This document shows, piece by piece, positions 13,660 through 15,164 of a stretch of 15,164 bases of DNA. Each line of letters begins with the position of its first letter. Position 1 is the first letter of the stretch. The notes under the pieces are model-generated. The model saw only the letters and a list, made by a program, of their open reading frames with translations, made no database searches and was not told where the DNA came from. The position numbers and the translations under genes are program-made. This stretch comes from CAYICL01 sp964361885 (GTDB lineage Bacteria > Patescibacteriota > Microgenomatia > UBA1400 > CG1-02-47-37): assembly GCA_964361885.1 (NCBI GenBank), contig CAYICL010000016.1, positions 1 through 15,164 on the forward strand, given 5' to 3'.

Positions 13660-14124
13660 ATGGGAAATTTTAATCGAGACGACAAATCGGGGTCAAGGAG
13701 AGACTTTGGCCGAAGGGATTTCGGAAGGCGAAGTTTTGGCGGCCATGGCGGGAGAAGAGAAATGCATAAAGCCGTTTGCAGCAATTGTGGAAAGGATTGT
13801 GAAGTTCCTTTTGAGCCAACTGGTAGTAAACCCGTTTATTGCAGCGAATGTTTTGAAAAAAACGGTGGCGGAGCCGATTCAAGAAGGTTTCAAGACAGAA
13901 GCCCAAGAAGGCCCGATTTTAAAAGAAGAAACGAGTCAAGACCACAAAGCAACGAGCAGTTTGAGGTAATTAACCGCAAATTGGACAAAATATTAGAGAT
14001 GCTTACGATTACCCCCGTAAAGGGAGAAAAGGAAACAAAAGCAAAACCCGAGGAAATAACAATCATTGCCCAAAAGAAAACGAAACCCCCCAAAAAGAAA
14101 ACTCCGGTTATAAATGGCTTTTGA
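13660..14124 (+). CDS. CxxC-x17-CxxC zinc-ribbon protein with Arg/Gly-rich arm
   Basis: A 154-residue protein in three parts. The N-terminal arm (about 12-33) is rich in Arg, Gly and Phe, with repeated RRDFGRRDFGRRSFGG, like RGG-type RNA-binding arms. A zinc ribbon follows: Cys40, Cys43 (CSNC), Cys61, Cys64 (CSEC), with an additional Cys47. The rest is an Arg-rich disordered stretch, a short amphipathic helix (NRKLDKILEML) and a Lys-rich tail. Small proteins of this pattern recur in Patescibacteria; the biochemical role is unknown, and RNA or ribosome binding is my inference. I chose ATG 13660 because the family-like sequence begins there; the frame stays open to an ATG at 13573, which would add 29 atypical residues. 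No Shine-Dalgarno precedes it. It is convergent with the three envelope genes. Confidence 0.75.
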   Translation: MGNFNRDDKSGSRRDFGRRDFGRRSFGGHGGRREMHKAVCSNCGKDCEVPFEPTGSKPVYCSECFEKNGGGADSRRFQDRSPRRPDFKRRNESRPQSNEQFEVINRKLDKILEMLTITPVKGEKETKAKPEEITIIAQKKTKPPKKKTPVINGF

Positions 14125-14157
14125 GAACGTTATCCAAAAGAAATTCCTACTTAGAAT

Positions 14158-14421
14158 TTAGAATGTAGAGGCGTCTGAATCAAGCTGGTTCAATTCTTTG
14201 TCAACTGCGTTCAGGTCAGTATTATCTAATTCAGAAGCTGCACTATTAAGGCCGCCGGCATCTTGTATTGCTGGTATGTTTTGACTTGTCTGTTGAGTTC
14301 CAGTCGGCAAGCCTCCTTTTTGAGTTGAAAGGAAAACTGCAACGACAATAACCACCACAACGACTATAATTACTGCCAGTATTAGACTTAATCCTTTTTG
14401 ATTTCTTCTTTGTTTTTTCAT
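14158..14421 (-). CDS. Small single-span membrane or pilin-like protein
   Basis: An 87-residue protein. A basic start (KKQRRNQKG) is followed by a strongly hydrophobic Val/Ile segment (about 10-31) and an acidic, Asn/Asp/Gln-rich tail without cysteines. The sequence QKG then LSLILAVIIVVVV recalls a type IV prepilin leader, but the Glu expected at mature position 5 is missing, so it may simply be a single-span anchor with an outside tail. It starts three bases after the stop of the secreted helical protein, with no Shine-Dalgarno, so the two are probably cotranscribed and coupled. It is the last gene of this minus-strand envelope run. I do not recognise a specific family. Confidence 0.6.
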   Translation of the reverse strand: MKKQRRNQKGLSLILAVIIVVVVVIVVAVFLSTQKGGLPTGTQQTSQNIPAIQDAGGLNSAASELDNTDLNAVDKELNQLDSDASTF

Positions 14422-14424
14422 AGA

Positions 14425-15036
14425 TTATTCATTCTCGCCTTGACTTCCCGTCGGTTTTGGTGAAACCGAAGGATTGGTTCTTTCAATTGTTCCAGTAACT
14501 GAATGAACTGCTACGATTAAATTCTTTATTGATGTCCGGTAATCCTTTAAGGCAGATTTGACCGCCCGCATATCTTCTCTAAACTGCGACAACTGTCCTT
14601 TTGGGTCATTGCCATCACAGGCAAAAGTCCCAGCATTATTTTGGGCTGTAGTCAAAGCTGTTTGTACCGCTCCTTTTTTAGCTTGAATGTCTGCGACCAG
14701 GCTATCATAGTTGGCGACTGTCTTTCCGCTCGGTACTACCTTTGAGGTATAGTATTCCTCGACCCTCCCGGCAATAGCATCAAACTTCTCTTGCATAGTG
14801 GCAGCCAGTTTTGTTAACTGCCCTGTTCGCTTTTTAATGGCATTTTCTTTAGCTTGACAGAGTTTTAGTTTTACCTCAGTCAAACGGTTCTGTGCTTGCT
14901 GTCTACCGATAACGGTTTCAGGCCTGCCTACAGTATCTGGTTTGCCAATAGCAAAAACAGAAGGGGCAAGAATAAAGAGGAGAAGCGTGCTGACAGGTAT
15001 AAAATATCGAAGCTTTGCTAAGTTTTTCATTCGCAT
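14425..15036 (-). CDS. Secreted helical protein, unknown function
   Basis: Up to 203 residues. A clear signal peptide (about residues 8-29, hydrophobic core VSTLLLFILAPSVFA) has a plausible signal-peptidase site after Ala29. The mature part is almost entirely helical and charged, with two cysteines (Cys60 and Cys140) that could form a disulfide outside the cell, and a Pro/Ser/Gly-rich tail. The block with YYTSKVVPSGKTVANYDSLV and LKDYRTSIKNLIVAV seems familiar from unnamed secreted proteins of Patescibacteria, but this is from memory. Two starts are possible: ATG 15036 and ATG 15030. The second would place a -10-like TAAAAT nine bases upstream, the spacing seen at other genes here. It lies 21 bases after the subtilase gene and 3 bases before the small membrane protein. 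Confidence 0.75.
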   Translation of the reverse strand: MRMKNLAKLRYFIPVSTLLLFILAPSVFAIGKPDTVGRPETVIGRQQAQNRLTEVKLKLCQAKENAIKKRTGQLTKLAATMQEKFDAIAGRVEEYYTSKVVPSGKTVANYDSLVADIQAKKGAVQTALTTAQNNAGTFACDGNDPKGQLSQFREDMRAVKSALKDYRTSIKNLIVAVHSVTGTIERTNPSVSPKPTGSQGENE

Positions 15037-15039
15037 ATT

Positions 15040-15068
15040 ATTTTATCTTACTTTATATTAGGGTGCAA
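15040..15068 (-). promoter_or_regulatory. Candidate promoter of the secreted helical protein
   Basis: TTGCAC (15068-15063) and TAAAAT (15045-15040, five of six -10 positions) are separated by 17 bases. The -10 ends nine bases before the ATG at 15030. The -35 is poor, and read-through from the subtilase gene is equally possible. Confidence 0.3.
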
Positions 15069-15164
15069 CTGCATTAGCTGCATTTACTCGACCTGCCGAC
15101 CAGTAAGTTCCTGTTCCGGTAATTTTATCAGCGGTTGTTTCAAGTCTGTTTCTTACAGATACAG
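15058..15164 (-). CDS. Subtilisin-family serine protease, C-terminal end (partial)
   Basis: Only the last 34 codons and the TAA stop are in the window. The translated end contains TADKITGTGTYWSAGRVN followed by AANAVAP, which closely resembles the C-terminus of thermitase-type S8 subtilases (the TADKISGTGTYW and GRVNA signature). The catalytic Asp, His and Ser lie outside the window. The protein ends directly after the catalytic domain, so it carries no C-terminal sortase signal, and it is presumably secreted by an N-terminal signal that is not visible. It is followed by a secreted helical protein and a small membrane protein on the same strand. The match is short but specific. Confidence 0.75.
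   Translation of the reverse strand, partial: VSVRNRLETTADKITGTGTYWSAGRVNAANAVAP

Noticed and set aside
14141..14159. Hairpin with arms AAATTC and GAATTT between the convergent genes as a terminator
   Set aside because: All but two pairs are A-T, the stem is 6 bp and there is no T-run; it overlaps a stop codon and could easily be chance.
11747..15164. LPXTG-type sortase substrate in the window
   Set aside because: None of the secreted or membrane proteins here ends with a sorting motif, hydrophobic span and basic tail; the subtilase ends at its catalytic domain.

Overview
The window reads as a piece of a Patescibacteria (Candidate Phyla Radiation) chromosome, most likely Microgenomates-like. 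This is inferred from gene content and style, not from a search. The signs are a 572-residue alanyl-tRNA synthetase lacking the usual C-terminal third, a membrane protein joining a PilM/FtsA-like domain to a baseplate-J-like ectodomain beside a sortase, a small Arg/Gly-rich CxxC zinc-ribbon protein, very tight gene packing, and few Shine-Dalgarno sequences. No rRNA, tRNA or CRISPR array was seen, and no gene-free stretch exceeds 300 bases. The longest gaps are the 175-190 bases before rpoB and about 160 bases before the CxxC gene.

Positions 1-11037, all on the minus strand, form a housekeeping and envelope block. In transcription order it runs alaS, the PilM-like/baseplate-J-like membrane protein, sortase, ruvX, a 66-residue zinc-ribbon protein, mltG, rpoB and rpoC (rpoC cut by the window start). 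From alaS to mltG the genes overlap or lie within a few bases, so they look like one operon joining tRNA charging, Holliday-junction/RNA processing and cell-envelope building. rpoBC has its own good promoter just after mltG, a leader of about 150 bases with two hairpins, and an 8-base overlap between rpoB and rpoC.

Positions 11038-11746 hold a divergent promoter region, an unrecognised 196-residue gene on the plus strand, and a pair of strong palindromes in the convergent gap behind it. Part of the first palindrome (12 bases) recurs in front of the same gene.

Positions 11747-13540 hold a minus-strand pair resembling Bacillus ytxG/ytxH (a DUF948-like membrane coiled-coil protein and a YtxH-like protein). 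Abutting their promoter is an intact-looking DDE insertion sequence whose transposase reads toward them, with matching 13-base inverted motifs near its ends.

Positions 13541-15164 hold the CxxC zinc-ribbon gene on the plus strand and, convergent to it, three minus-strand envelope genes: the C-terminal tail of a thermitase-like subtilisin protease (cut by the window end), a secreted helical protein, and a small single-span or pilin-like protein.

A recurring feature is that several unit-leading genes (alaS, the orphan gene, the ytxG-like gene, possibly the CxxC gene and the secreted helical protein) have a candidate -10 box only 6-9 bases before the start codon and no Shine-Dalgarno. This fits leaderless transcripts, with rpoB as the long-leader exception.
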